From the NCBI RefSeq assembly GCF_000497045.1, contig NW_015961963.1, positions 1 to 64,000 on the forward strand: 64,000 nucleotides of DNA, in the 5' to 3' direction. The notes beneath the pieces were generated by a model. The model was not told where the DNA came from. It did not search any database and saw nothing but the letters and a program-made list of their open reading frames with translations. The number at the start of each line of letters is the position of its first letter. Position 1 is the stretch's first letter. Position numbers and translations under genes: made by a program. Source of the DNA: Kalmanozyma brasiliensis GHG001 (Eukaryota; Basidiomycota; Ustilaginomycetes; Ustilaginales). Positions 63,656 through 64,000 of this stretch are shown piece by piece.

Positions 63656-64000
63656 CAACGGCAGGCAGACGAAGCTAGAATGGGCTGCAAGCTCAGAAAT
63701 GAGGAAGAGCGAGGATGAGCGTGGGTAAGAAACGAAGATAGAGTCGCACGATGATGGCCGGACAAAGGCCGAAGAGCGTTCAGTCCGTGCGCTGCAGCTT
63801 TGCGTAAGATGCCGCTCTGGAATTTCTCCACTTTGCTTCCCCGCAGAGGCGGTCCGAAGGAAAATCGAAGTTTGTTAGACTTTGATGATGCGAGTGCAGC
63901 GAATGATTCTCGCCTCTCAGCTGCTCGACGTTGGGAGGCTCAGCACACGCCTCTGTGCGGTCGGGTCCTGGTAAGGTTCCATTGCAAGCGCTGCAGAGGT
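63656..64000. other. Upstream flank to window end
   Basis: 345 bp of promoter-side sequence for the MoCF-domain gene. No gene is supported before the window ends. Confidence 0.5.

Noticed and set aside
1..64000. CRISPR arrays, insertion sequences, intact transposons
   Set aside because: None seen: no regularly spaced repeats apart from the telomere, and no transposase, reverse transcriptase or integrase motifs in any frame.

Overview
The window is the left end of a fungal chromosome, most probably from a smut fungus (Ustilaginomycotina, Ustilago/Sporisorium relatives). It opens with 14 copies of the TTAGGG-type telomere repeat (CCCTAA strand). The genes are compact and GC-rich. Most have no intron or a few of 70-145 nt with GTAAGT-like donors. 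The protein set is typical of a basidiomycete: a PKA regulatory subunit of the Ubc1 type, an ATF/CREB bZIP factor, glucosidase II beta with a KDEL tail, Hsp104, and a P-type alkali-cation ATPase related to fungal ACU pumps. The species call is inference. No organism name, transposon, tRNA or rRNA could be read directly.

Layout. 0-13.5 kb: telomere, then an NDH-2 type NADH dehydrogenase only about 340 bp away, a secreted M28 aminopeptidase, a small unknown protein, an alpha/beta hydrolase with signals for two organelles, a divergent pair of sugar-phosphate enzymes (phosphomannose isomerase and transaldolase-like), a DAO-family FAD oxidoreductase and a NADAR protein. 14-24 kb: an Atf1-like bZIP factor with a long leader, an odd alpha/beta hydrolase and the PKA regulatory subunit. 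25-37 kb: a dense block of housekeeping genes, mostly mitochondrial or translational (ATP synthase subunit d, eS25, Bol3, GTP cyclohydrolase I, Sfm1, glucosidase II beta, eIF6, Tim9). A 20-N assembly gap behind a poly-C run lies inside this block. 37-59 kb: widely spaced cell-surface and secreted genes (a PAN-like/mucin/esterase protein, a membrane-anchored GH79 glycosidase, the cation ATPase, a DOMON-cytochrome b561 protein). They are separated by gene-poor stretches of 1.7, 5.1 and 4.7 kb. 59-64 kb: Hsp104 with clear heat-shock elements and a TATA box, then a molybdopterin-binding-domain protein.

How the genes work together. Several loci serve mitochondria: NDH-2 (electron entry), Atp7 (ATP synthase stator), Tim9 (carrier import) and Bol3 (Fe-S delivery). 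Bol3/Fol2, Sfm1/Gtb1 and Tif6/Tim9 are head-to-head pairs with short shared promoters. Sfm1 and Tif6 both act on ribosome components. Ubc1 and the Atf1-like factor belong to cAMP and stress signalling, but nothing in the sequence links them directly. The surface proteins between 38 and 59 kb have signal peptides, Ser/Thr-rich or membrane-anchored designs and unusual domain combinations, and are the least described part of the window. The other points most worth checking are the NDH-2 gene beside the telomere without an AUG-encoded presequence, the 907-nt atp7 intron, and a hydrolase with a presequence-like N-terminus and a C-terminal SRL.
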